A stretch of DNA of 9,294 nt from an uncultured Anaerococcus sp. (lineage in GTDB: Bacteria; Bacillota_A; Clostridia; Tissierellales; Peptoniphilaceae): NCBI GenBank assembly GCA_945916625.1, contig CAMEGY010000026.1, forward strand, positions 1 to 9,294. The letters run 5' to 3'. Shown in pieces: positions 1 through 6,829 of this stretch. The translations under genes were made by a program, and so were the position numbers. The notes beneath the pieces were generated by a model that worked only from the letters and a program-made list of their open reading frames with translations, searched no databases and was not told where the DNA came from. The first letter of the stretch is position 1. Each line of letters opens with the position of its first letter.

Positions 1-51
1 TCTAACGGACGAAGTAAGGAAGAATTCCATGAACTTGGGATTAATATTTAA
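1..51 (+). CDS. C-terminal tail of a gene entering from the left
   Basis: Frame 1 is open from the first base to a TAA at 49-51. It reads as a hydrophilic tail, SNGRSKEEFHELGINI. I do not recognise the family, and 16 residues are too few to assign one. The reading is supported only by its ordinary protein-like composition and by running off the window edge. No hairpin terminator is visible between this stop and the next gene, which converges from the minus strand and ends at 93. It could be a chance open stretch. Confidence 0.35.
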   Translation, partial: SNGRSKEEFHELGINI

Positions 52-92
52 TTATTTAATAAGACTCAATACTCCATAAATCGCAAAAACAT

Positions 93-230
93 CTAAACTA
101 AATCAAGATATACATAAATATTTGTAGATAAATAAATAGGTTCATCATCTTTATCTACTAAAGGAGCTAATAAAAATATATTTAGCAAAATAATTGTACT
201 TAATTTAATAAAACCGCTATTAGATTTCAT
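93..230 (-). CDS. Small secreted-peptide-like gene, candidate pheromone precursor
   Basis: This is a 45-residue ORF. Its start is well supported: GAGGTG (complement of 236-241) lies 5 bases before the ATG at 230, behind a near-consensus promoter. The N-terminus is short and basic (MKSNSGFIK). A hydrophobic stretch follows (about residues 10-25, LSTIILLNIFLLAPLV), then an acidic turn (DKDDEP) and an aromatic/hydrophobic C-terminus ending YVYLDLV. This matches the general plan of exported pre-peptides such as PapR, which partner PlcR-type regulators. There is no clear Ala-X-Ala cleavage site. It is transcribed divergently from an Rgg/PlcR-like regulator at 339, the usual arrangement for such signals. 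The pheromone role and the mature sequence are inferences. It could instead be an unrelated small membrane protein. Confidence 0.7.
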   Translation of the reverse strand: MKSNSGFIKLSTIILLNIFLLAPLVDKDDEPIYLSTNIYVYLDLV

Positions 231-249
231 TTTTTCACCTCTTAATTGC

Positions 250-278
250 ATTATAAATTACTTAAAAAATGATGTAAA
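250..278 (-). promoter_or_regulatory. Promoter of the small peptide gene
   Basis: On the minus strand, TTTACA (278-273) is followed after exactly 17 bases by TATAAT (255-250). This is a five-of-six match at -35 and a perfect -10. Transcription would begin near 243, giving a very short leader that still contains the GAGGTG ribosome site. This is the stronger of the two promoters in the intergenic region. Confidence 0.75.
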
Positions 279-294
279 TGTATAATTTATACAT
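278..294. promoter_or_regulatory. 17-bp palindrome between divergent promoters, candidate operator
   Basis: ATGTATAATTTATACAT is a perfect inverted repeat with 8-bp arms around one central base. It touches the -35 of the leftward peptide promoter (273-278) and abuts or overlaps the weak -35 of the rightward regulator promoter (near 294-299). A dimeric HTH protein bound here could control both genes. Dyads of this size are typical targets of PlcR/Rgg-class regulators, but binding by the neighbouring regulator is inferred from position only. Confidence 0.6.
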
Positions 295-322
295 GGACTT
301 TTGTCTGATAATGTGATATAAT
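294..322 (+). promoter_or_regulatory. Promoter of the Rgg-like regulator
   Basis: A perfect TATAAT at 317-322 is preceded by TGA, forming an extended -10 (TGaTATAAT). The -35 region, TGGACT at 294-299, is poor at a 17-base spacing and overlaps the end of the palindrome. Predicted transcription starts near 329, only about 10 bases before the ATG. The mRNA would be almost leaderless, which agrees with the absence of a good ribosome site. Confidence 0.55.
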
Positions 323-338
323 TAAGAACAATGATTAT

Positions 339-1228
339 ATGAATGAAAATAATTATAAATTTGGTAAGCTTGTAAAAGAAATTAGACAAAAAAATAAGTT
401 TACTCAAGAAGATCTTGCCAATCTATCCTTTATAAATATTAGAACCATATCCAATATAGAAAATGGGAAAATTGATATTGACCTAGACAAGCTTGAAATA
501 CTTTCTGAAATACTTAGTATCGATCTTGTGGCAGAGTATCTTTATCTTTTATTAGATGACTCTCAGCAAATTGATAAGTTGATAGATAAATTAAATTCTA
601 GGGATAGGTATGCTGGAAGTCTCCAGACTAACGAAATCAAGATTTTGACAGAAATTGAAAATACTTCTACTAGGAAAATCATAAGAGATAGGGCTAGAAA
701 GCTAAGATTATTATTTCAAAGTATAGAATTAGAAAATAAGAATGAGAAAAAATCTCTAATTGTAGAAGCCTTAAATATAGGTAAGACCTTTGATTTTACA
801 AGTCTCTGCTCAAATACCTATGATATTATCGACTACAGACTCTTAATGAACTATGAAATATGTCATAACAAAAAAAAGTAAGGCTGGTCTATCTAAAATT
901 CATTGAAAATTCTGAAATAGATAACAATAATCTAAAATCAATTTTATACCACAATATGGCAAGTTCCTACTACACCACAGACAAATCCTACCTAGCCCCA
1001 TACTATATAAACAAATCAATTGCAGCAAACAATAAAAATCCAATCTCCCCGATCATGCTTTACCAAAAATCCATAATTTTATACGACCTTAAGATGCCTT
1101 ATGATAAATATGTCAGAATGACACTCGAAACTTCTAAAAAAATTAGCCCTAATTTATACCAAATTATTTTGAATAAGTATAAGGCTAAGGCCCATGATGA
1201 CAAAGAATTTATTATTTCTTACAAATAA
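339..1228 (+). pseudogene. Rgg/PlcR-like XRE regulator with TPR-type C-terminus, frameshifted
   Basis: This is probably a peptide-sensing transcription regulator. Residues about 7-60 form an XRE helix-turn-helix (KFTQEDLANLSFINIRTISNIENG). The rest is all-helical and resembles the TPR pheromone-binding domain of Rgg/PlcR proteins. Frame 0 stops at 879-881 after 180 residues. The -1 frame is open from 872 to a stop at 1226-1228 and continues the same kind of sequence (VRLVYLKFIENSEIDNN, then YYTTDKSYLAPYYINKSI). Joined, they give about 296 residues, the normal family length. The break lies in an A8 run (870-877) and forms the in-phase slippery heptamer A AAA AAG (872-878). It could be a true mutation, a homopolymer sequencing error, or programmed or transcriptional slippage. 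If no shift occurs, a 180-residue protein with the HTH and part of the sensor is made. The start at 339 is the only in-frame ATG near the promoter. Confidence 0.72.
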
Positions 1229-1250
1229 ATTTATATTAAAATTTCAAGAG

Positions 1251-1290
1251 AAAAGACGAGGAAATTTAAGCCACTCTCGTCTTTTTCTTT
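1251..1290. terminator. Bidirectional terminator between the regulator and argH
   Basis: AAAAGACGAG (1251-1260) pairs perfectly with CTCGTCTTTT (1276-1285) around a 15-base loop. A T-rich run follows on the plus strand, and TTTTCTC follows on the minus strand. It lies between two convergent genes and can end both the regulator transcript and the argGH transcript. Confidence 0.8.
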
Positions 1291-1318
1291 TCACTTTCTT
1301 CTTTTCTATTCTACTTAT

Positions 1319-2695
1319 TTAACACGTACTTATTTTCTCTTCCACAAAACCAATTTGCTTCAATACCTCTTCCGGCGCTGGCCCACCTTTTGATTTTCGC
1401 ATTTTAAGGCAATTTTTAAGGTCAATTGCCTGGTATATGTCATCTTCAAATAGGTCTGATTCTTTTTTGTAGATAGCTATATCAAGTTCACCTAGAGTGA
1501 GATTTTTTTCTATGGCGTATTTTACTAGTCTTGCTGCAATATGATGGGCATCTCTAAAGTTTTGGCCTTTTTTTACTAGATAATCTGCCACATCTGTCGC
1601 ATTTAGAAAACCATCCTCACATGCCTTTAGCATATTTTCTTTGTTTACCTTGAGAGTTTTAATTTGCCCTGCCATTATTTTTAGGGAAATTTTTATTGTA
1701 TCGATAGAATCAAAGATGAATTCCTTATCTTCTTGCATATCTTTGGCATATGATAAAGGCAGCGCCTTCATCATTACAAAGGCCTGGTTCATATTTCCTA
1801 TTAGCCTTGCGGCTTTGCCCCTAATTAATTCTGCCATGTCAGGATTTTTCTTTTGGGGCATGATTGATGAACCAGTTGCAAATTTATCGTCGATTTCTAT
1901 AAATTTATAGGCTGGAGATGCCCAGTTTATGATTTCTTCTGAAAATCTTGATAGGTGGACGGCAATGATAGATAAAATCGAAGCAAGCTCCATTATATAG
2001 TCCCTATCACTTACAGCATCCATAGAATTTCCCATGACCCTTTCAAAGCTAAGTTCACCAGCTAGAAAGTCCCTGTCTATGTCATAGGTCGTGCCAGCAA
2101 GGGCACAGGCCCCGAGTGGAAGTTCCTTTAACCTTTTTAGATAATCTTCCATCCTTGATATATCCCTCAGATTCATAAAAGCATAGGCCATAAGGTGGTG
2201 GGCAAAGCTTACTGGCTGGGCAGCTTGGAGGTGGGTGTAGCCTGGCATAATGGTTTCTGTATGATTTTTTGCAAGACCTGTTAAGCTCTTAGAATAAGTT
2301 TTCAAAAGTTCGATTATTATAAGACTTTCTCTTCTTACAAAAAGCTTTAGGTCAGTTGTGACTTGGTCATTTCTAGACCTTGCTGTGTGCATTTTTTTGC
2401 CAACTTCTCCAATCTCATCAATTAGAGATTTTTCTACAAAGGTGTGTATATCTTCTGATGATGGGTCAATTTCTAAGGAATTTGATTTTATTTTTTCTTG
2501 GATTTTTTTAAGGCCTGCGATTATTTTTTCCATCTCATCTTTTTCGATAATTTTTTGTTTACCAAGCATTTTAACATGAGCAAGTGATCCAGCAATGTCA
2601 TCGAAAATAAGTCTTTGATCTATTTTTATTGATGAGTTAAAGATTTCTGCATCTTTATCCAAGTTTCCATCGAGCATTCCACTCCAAAGTTTCAT
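1319..2695 (-). CDS. argH: Argininosuccinate lyase
   Basis: This enzyme cleaves argininosuccinate to arginine and fumarate, the last step of arginine synthesis, in the cytoplasm. The 458 residues are normal for this fumarase/aspartase-superfamily homotetramer. Visible signatures are HTARSRNDQ (about 103-111), PGYTHLQAAQPV (about 151-162) with the TH pair contributing to the active site, and the superfamily signature GSSIMPQKKNPD (about 275-286) carrying the catalytic serine loop. The ATG follows the argG stop with no gap (TAA then ATG). The ribosome site AGGAG (complement of 2707-2711) lies inside the end of argG, so translation is likely coupled. The frame is intact and ends before the terminator at 1251-1290. 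Confidence 0.97.
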   Translation of the reverse strand: MKLWSGMLDGNLDKDAEIFNSSIKIDQRLIFDDIAGSLAHVKMLGKQKIIEKDEMEKIIAGLKKIQEKIKSNSLEIDPSSEDIHTFVEKSLIDEIGEVGKKMHTARSRNDQVTTDLKLFVRRESLIIIELLKTYSKSLTGLAKNHTETIMPGYTHLQAAQPVSFAHHLMAYAFMNLRDISRMEDYLKRLKELPLGACALAGTTYDIDRDFLAGELSFERVMGNSMDAVSDRDYIMELASILSIIAVHLSRFSEEIINWASPAYKFIEIDDKFATGSSIMPQKKNPDMAELIRGKAARLIGNMNQAFVMMKALPLSYAKDMQEDKEFIFDSIDTIKISLKIMAGQIKTLKVNKENMLKACEDGFLNATDVADYLVKKGQNFRDAHHIAARLVKYAIEKNLTLGELDIAIYKKESDLFEDDIYQAIDLKNCLKMRKSKGGPAPEEVLKQIGFVEEKISTC

Positions 2696-3937
2696 TTATT
2701 TCTTATCTCCTTCTTTCGTTGCCTTTGCATAAATTTTGCTTGATAGGCCAAATAAATTTATAAAGCCTGTGGCATCTGATTGGTTGTAAACATCGTCTTC
2801 TTCAAAGGTTGCATATTCTTCAAGATATAAAGAATTTTTTGCATATATAACGGCTGGTTGCATTGCTCCCTTGTACAGTTTGACTTTTACCTTGCCTGTC
2901 ACATTTTCCTGAGTTTTTTCTATAAATTGATCCATAGCTTCCTTTAATGGAGTCATCCACTTGCCTGCATAGACAAGTTTGGCATAGTCAAGAGCCATTT
3001 TTTGCTTATACTGAAGGGCGTCCGGGTGAAGGGTTACGCTTTCTAGTTTTTCGTGGGCAAAGTAGAGGACGCTTGCTGCTGGATTTTCATAAACTCCCCT
3101 TGATTTCATGCCAACCATCCTTGATTCAACAATATCGTCAATTCCTATTCCGTGCTTACCTGCAAGGTCATTTAATTTTTTGACAAGGTCAGAACCCTTT
3201 AGTTTTTCGCCATCAAGGGCGATTGGTTTTCCCTTTTCAAATTCAATTTCTACTATCTCTGCCTTATCAGGTGCCTTTTCTGGTGGAATCACCCATTTTA
3301 GAATTTTTTCTAAGTTTGCTGGATTTTCTGGATCTTCTAGGTCAAGGCCTTCGTGGGATAAGTGCCAGATATTTTCATCCATTGAATAATCCTCATCCTT
3401 GCTAAAGTTTAGCTTTATGCCGTGAGCTTTGGCATAGGCTTCCTCTTCGCTACGGCCCTTTATATCCCAAAACCTCCAAGGAGCGATAACTTTCATATCT
3501 GGATCAAGGGCCATAATCGATAATTCAAAACGAATTTGATCGTTGCCCTTGCCGGTACAACCGTGAACAATTAAATCTGCCCCTTCTTTTTTGGCCACAT
3601 CTACCAAGACCTTTGAAATCAAAGGACGAGCTATGGCTGTACCTAAAAGATAGACATTTTCGTATTTTGCTCCTGCCATTAGGGCTTTAAAACCGTAGTC
3701 TTCTATAAATTCATCTTCTACATTGATATTGTAAAACTTGCTTGCTCCAGATTTTATAGCCTTTTCTTCCATAGCCTTAGGATCTTTCACTTGCCCTAAA
3801 TCTACTGACACACAAATGACTTCTTTGGCGCCATTTTCTCTTAGCCAAGTTACCATCACAGATGTATCAAGGCCACCAGAATAGGCTAAAATTACCTTTT
3901 TCGCTTCTTTTAAAACTTCGTATTCGTTCTTTTTCAT
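2696..3937 (-). CDS. argG: Argininosuccinate synthase
   Basis: This enzyme joins citrulline and aspartate, using ATP (released as AMP and pyrophosphate), to form argininosuccinate. It is the step before ArgH. Visible motifs are the N-type ATP pyrophosphatase loop AYSGGLDTS (about 18-26), VSVDLGQ (about 43-49) and GCTGKGNDQIRFE (about 126-138). The start is placed at 3937 (MKKNEYEV) because GGGAGG sits at the correct distance upstream. The open frame runs on to 4036, but that part reads through the T-box terminator and lacks a ribosome site. The resulting 413 residues match the family's usual length of about 400. It is first in an argG-argH operon. No argF, carbamoyl-phosphate or ornithine genes are adjacent, so the pair may salvage citrulline or complete a pathway encoded elsewhere. 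Confidence 0.97.
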   Translation of the reverse strand: MKKNEYEVLKEAKKVILAYSGGLDTSVMVTWLRENGAKEVICVSVDLGQVKDPKAMEEKAIKSGASKFYNINVEDEFIEDYGFKALMAGAKYENVYLLGTAIARPLISKVLVDVAKKEGADLIVHGCTGKGNDQIRFELSIMALDPDMKVIAPWRFWDIKGRSEEEAYAKAHGIKLNFSKDEDYSMDENIWHLSHEGLDLEDPENPANLEKILKWVIPPEKAPDKAEIVEIEFEKGKPIALDGEKLKGSDLVKKLNDLAGKHGIGIDDIVESRMVGMKSRGVYENPAASVLYFAHEKLESVTLHPDALQYKQKMALDYAKLVYAGKWMTPLKEAMDQFIEKTQENVTGKVKVKLYKGAMQPAVIYAKNSLYLEEYATFEEDDVYNQSDATGFINLFGLSSKIYAKATKEGDKK

Positions 3938-3990
3938 AATTTTCCTCCCAATTTTTTCAAATCTAGTCATTTGTGCCGCTTTTTTGTAAT

Positions 3991-4026
3991 AAAAAAAGCC
4001 TCCATCCCAAAAAGGGACGAAGACTC
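3991..4026 (-). terminator. T-box intrinsic terminator upstream of argG
   Basis: On the minus strand, GAGTCTTCGTCCC (4026-4014) pairs with GGGATGGAGGC plus following T residues (4008-3996) around a TTTTT loop. A run of seven T residues follows (3997-3991). It immediately follows the T-box sequence, so it is the conditional terminator of that riboswitch. Confidence 0.85.
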
Positions 4027-4242
4027 GTGATACCACCCATATTTATCTATTTTTCGCAAAATAGACCTCATCAAGTACTAACATACTCTAACTCTGTAAC
4101 GGGAGTTCCCGTATAGGTCTCCTTGTATCGACCTATAAGCTCTGAGGTTCTTTTCACAATCTCTTAACTTCTCCCCTCACACTCTACGGGATTCGCTTTA
4201 AGCCTTAAGAAAGCTACTCTTCTCTTCAACACTTTTATAAAC
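3991..4242 (-). promoter_or_regulatory. T-box riboswitch leader of argGH
   Basis: The minus-strand leader has T-box architecture: a long Stem I region (about 4242-4145), a stem II/IIA region, a perfect stem III (TCTATTTT/AAAATAGA, 4065-4046), the T-box core GGGTGGTA (4038-4031) and the terminator. Uncharged tRNA would stabilise the antiterminator and allow argGH transcription. Because the genes make arginine, tRNA-Arg is the expected ligand. Overlapping AGA triplets near 4160-4166 lie in the 3' side of Stem I where the specifier should be, but I could not fix the specifier loop with certainty. The UGGU bulge would pair with a tRNA whose discriminator base is A. Confidence 0.9.
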
Positions 4243-4261
4243 TAATGATTTGATTGAAACT

Positions 4262-4290
4262 ATTGTAACGCGGTTTTGATATTTTGTCAA
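4262..4290 (-). promoter_or_regulatory. Promoter of the argGH operon
   Basis: On the minus strand, a perfect TTGACA (4290-4285) is followed after 17 bases by TACAAT (4267-4262). Transcription would start near 4255, just upstream of Stem I of the T-box leader. Between this promoter and the stop of the 96-residue gene at 4425 I see only AT-rich sequence with a weak stem (CTTATC/GATAAG). Confidence 0.85.
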
Positions 4291-4424
4291 ATAATTTTCC
4301 ACATTTTCCCTAATAATATTCTTAAAAGCTAAACACTTCCTAACTTATCATGCTTCTCTTAGATAAGATAATTTATAATTTTCCCAATAAAAGAATTATT
4401 ATTATTTTGACCTTCTAATAAATC

Positions 4425-4715
4425 TTATTTTATAAGCCCATTAAAAATTGACGAAGGTCCAGTTGTTGGATACTGTCTCATTAATTCTGTATATAAATCT
4501 AGCATATCTTTGCTTAAAAAATCAAGTCCCCTTGTTAGCTGGAGCTTACTAATATCCTGCTTTAAATCAGACACTTGTCTCATAAAACCTTGGGTCTTTC
4601 CCTCTTTAAATCTAAGCAGGACTTTCTTTTCATCTTCATTTATTAAATTACCTTTAAGGAGCTTATCAATTATTTCTTCTAAATTTTCTTCTATTAATCT
4701 TGGATATTTTTTCAT
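4425..4715 (-). CDS. Small helical protein resembling bacteriocin immunity proteins
   Basis: This is a 96-residue, charged, all-helical protein with no membrane segment. The start is placed at 4715 (MKKYPRL) because AAGGA lies 8 bases upstream. The ATG three codons earlier has its ribosome site touching the start. The central LINEDEKKVLLRFKEGK and the C-terminal LDLYTELMRQYP recall the enterocin A immunity family: small cytoplasmic helical bundles with a LYxEL-type last helix. This is pattern resemblance only. It follows an ABC exporter-like gene but seems to have its own promoter. An extended -10, TGCTATAAT (TATAAT at 4752-4747), lies between the genes, with a TTGACA at 4779-4774 but a long 21-base spacing. 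It could be an unrelated conserved small protein. Confidence 0.6.
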   Translation of the reverse strand: MKKYPRLIEENLEEIIDKLLKGNLINEDEKKVLLRFKEGKTQGFMRQVSDLKQDISKLQLTRGLDFLSKDMLDLYTELMRQYPTTGPSSIFNGLIK

Positions 4716-4784
4716 AATCCTCATCCTTCTTTGATAAATTATACTAATTATAGCATAAGTTCTAAAGAATATGTGTCAATGAAA

Positions 4785-6392
4785 CTATATGATTTTATTT
4801 TCAAAATCTATCACCCTATCAAATTGATTTAAATATGCATCATCATAATCATGGCTTATTACTATTTTAATCTTAGCTTTATAATTATTAATATAATTTT
4901 TTACATACCTGGATGATTTTTTATCTAGGTTTGCAGTTGGTTCATCAAAAATAACAACTTCTGGATGATCTATTGTTGCCCTTAAAATTGATATTCTTTT
5001 CTGTTCTCCACTTGATAACTCCACTAAGTTTTCTTCACTTAGTCTCCTTCTTAAAAAATCTTCGTCAAAGCCAAGTTTATAGACTTCACTTATTAAATGA
5101 CTATTATCTACATCTCGTCCCAAACAAATATTATCTTCAACACTTCCCTTAAAAATAAAAGTCTCTGATGGTACATATCTAATATTCTTATACAAGTCTT
5201 TTTTATCAATATCTTCTAAATCTAAATTATCGTATTTTATTTTTTTATCATTGCTGTTATAATAACCCAAAATAGCCTTCATTAAGCTAGATTTACCTGA
5301 ACCCGATGGACCTATAATAATATATGACAAGCCCTTTTCAAAAGTGTAAGTAAAATTTTTTATTATTTCTTTATGGCCTAAATCTAGACTATAAGAATTA
5401 AGAGAAATACCTCTATTTAGACTTGTAAACTTTTCTTTGACTGGCTCAATTATTGAAAGTAAATTTGTTACCTTTTCTCTTAAGGCAGAACTTGCCCTTA
5501 TCCTATTATTATAAATAGATATTGTTTGAACTGGTGTAAATATGCCATTTAAAAGCTGAACAGCCGCTATCAAGGCACCTGTTGTAATTGTCCCCTTGAT
5601 TGCAAAAAATGCTCCCACAAACATACATCCTACCTGACCTAAAATCGATACGACTTCAATAGTATCGATCACAATATCATTAGTAAAATTCATATCCATC
5701 CTAGATTTTTCAAATTTTTTATCATTTTCTTTCATAGAATCCAAGGGACCTTCAAGCCCAAGACCCTTATATACAAAAAAACCTTGTAAATATTCATTGA
5801 GATTTGAAAAATTCTCTTTAGACCTTAGTGAAAAATCCTCAGTTTTTCTCTGCTGTATAGGTGATAAAAAGTTTGGTATAAGCATTGTTATCAATATAAT
5901 TCCTAGGAAAATTAAGGTCATAGACCAAGAAATATAAATTATAGCTATTAGTGATATTATAAAACTAATCACTTGAACATATACTTCATGCCTTATTCTA
6001 AAATAATCCTTACTTATGATATTAACATCTTCAGTCAGCATGTTTATGTAGTATGACTTATCCATGGAAGAATATTCAACCAGATCAAAATCATCAAGTC
6101 TTTTGAAAATTTTATTCTTAACTCCAACACTTTGTCTATATACTAGCTTAGATGCAGTTGTATTATATAAAAACGATATAAGAAAATATAAAGCTACTGC
6201 TACTAATATATAAATCCCAACCTTTTTTAACATTTCATAGGATGATTTTCCTATAGAATCAATAATAATACCTATTAAGTAAGCAAAAGTAACAGTCAAT
6301 AAGGACTTAATCGCTCCTAGAATTATTACAAGGATAAAAGTTTTTTCTTCACTAATTAAATCTTTGAAATCTAGCCTATCTTTCTTAATCAT
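4785..6392 (-). CDS. ABC exporter-type half-transporter, probably for a peptide
   Basis: This is a 535-residue fused permease/ATPase that would act as a dimer in the membrane. Residues 1-300 hold hydrophobic segments near 18-44, 58-77, 138-176 and 245-285, as in type IV (MsbA-like) exporters. There is no N-terminal C39 peptidase, so any leader would be cut elsewhere. The ATPase has Walker A GPSGSGKSS (361-369), an atypical signature LSSGEQKR (459-466), Walker B VVIFDEP (479-485), D-loop ANLD (487-490) and H-loop His514. The Q-loop position reads VPSETF, with Ser409 where Gln is expected. AAGGAG lies about 8 bases before the ATG. The upstream maturase relic overlaps this start by 8 bases, implying coupled translation and a shared peptide substrate. 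The substrate itself is unknown. Confidence 0.88.
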   Translation of the reverse strand: MIKKDRLDFKDLISEEKTFILVIILGAIKSLLTVTFAYLIGIIIDSIGKSSYEMLKKVGIYILVAVALYFLISFLYNTTASKLVYRQSVGVKNKIFKRLDDFDLVEYSSMDKSYYINMLTEDVNIISKDYFRIRHEVYVQVISFIISLIAIIYISWSMTLIFLGIILITMLIPNFLSPIQQRKTEDFSLRSKENFSNLNEYLQGFFVYKGLGLEGPLDSMKENDKKFEKSRMDMNFTNDIVIDTIEVVSILGQVGCMFVGAFFAIKGTITTGALIAAVQLLNGIFTPVQTISIYNNRIRASSALREKVTNLLSIIEPVKEKFTSLNRGISLNSYSLDLGHKEIIKNFTYTFEKGLSYIIIGPSGSGKSSLMKAILGYYNSNDKKIKYDNLDLEDIDKKDLYKNIRYVPSETFIFKGSVEDNICLGRDVDNSHLISEVYKLGFDEDFLRRRLSEENLVELSSGEQKRISILRATIDHPEVVIFDEPTANLDKKSSRYVKNYINNYKAKIKIVISHDYDDAYLNQFDRVIDFENKII

Positions 6393-6720
6393 TTAAAATC
6401 TCCTTATGTGAATATTCATTCAATCTCATTATAAAATTGCTAAACTTTTCATTATTTTCATATAAATCGATCAAATTATTAAAATATTCTACATATTTTT
6501 TTTATTCATAACACAATTTTTCTCTAAGGTGTTAACATGTTCATCTAAATTTGCAATGCAAATATGACAAGTGGTTTTAGCAAAGCATCTCTTACATTTA
6601 GATTTATCGTATTTTTTTAAATTATTCTGAGATTCCTTTATTAATAAATAAATTTATCATGTCTTTACTCACATCAATTACTTCAATATTATCCTTATCA
6701 ATCATATTTATTCCTTTCAT
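6385..6720 (-). pseudogene. Decayed C-terminal part of a radical SAM/SPASM peptide maturase
   Basis: Three minus-strand reading frames join into one protein-like tail. The first segment starts at 6720 or 6705 and stops at 6622-6624. The second carries a cysteine cluster, KCKRCFAKTTCHICIANLDE followed about 10 residues later by another Cys. The third reads YVEYFNNLIDLYENNEKFSN and ends at 6385, overlapping the transporter start. The C-x2-C-x5-C-x2-C-...-C spacing followed by a Tyr/Leu-rich helix is typical of the auxiliary iron-sulfur (SPASM) end of radical SAM enzymes that modify ribosomal peptides. The radical SAM core with its CxxxCxxC motif is absent. The shift between segments two and three lies in an A8 run. 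A ribosome site (AAAGGA, 6 bases before the ATG at 6705) means a 27-residue peptide could still be made. No precursor peptide gene is visible. Confidence 0.65.
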
Positions 6721-6829
6721 TTAAATTACTAAATATAAAACAATCTGCATAAATATTACTTATGGGTATTATTACATTACCTCCCCAAATCATTAAAGTC
6801 AAAGATCATACTAAAAGCTTGTTGTCTTG

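Noticed and set aside
956..1228. Independent 90-residue gene starting at 956
   Set aside because: No ribosome site or promoter precedes it, and the same frame is open back to 872, continuing the upstream regulator to its family length.
1641..1910. Plus-strand ORFs inside argH (also 2358-2579)
   Set aside because: They are antisense to conserved argH coding sequence, have no ribosome site or promoter, and show no recognisable protein features.
2947..3405. Three overlapping plus-strand ORFs inside argG
   Set aside because: They are antisense shadows of the conserved synthase, with compositions explained by its codons in other frames.
3938..4036. N-terminal extension of ArgG by 33 residues to 4036
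   Set aside because: The extension translates the T-box core and terminator hairpin, lacks a ribosome site, and the start at 3937 has GGGAGG at the right distance and gives the family length.
4510..4734. Plus-strand ORF opposite the 96-residue gene
   Set aside because: It is antisense to a gene with a better start. Its hydrophobic serine-rich composition is the expected complement of a charged helical protein.
4725..4784. Consensus promoter for the 96-residue gene using TTGACA at 4779-4774
   Set aside because: The spacing to the best -10 is 21 bases, too long for a standard promoter; only the extended -10 is credible.
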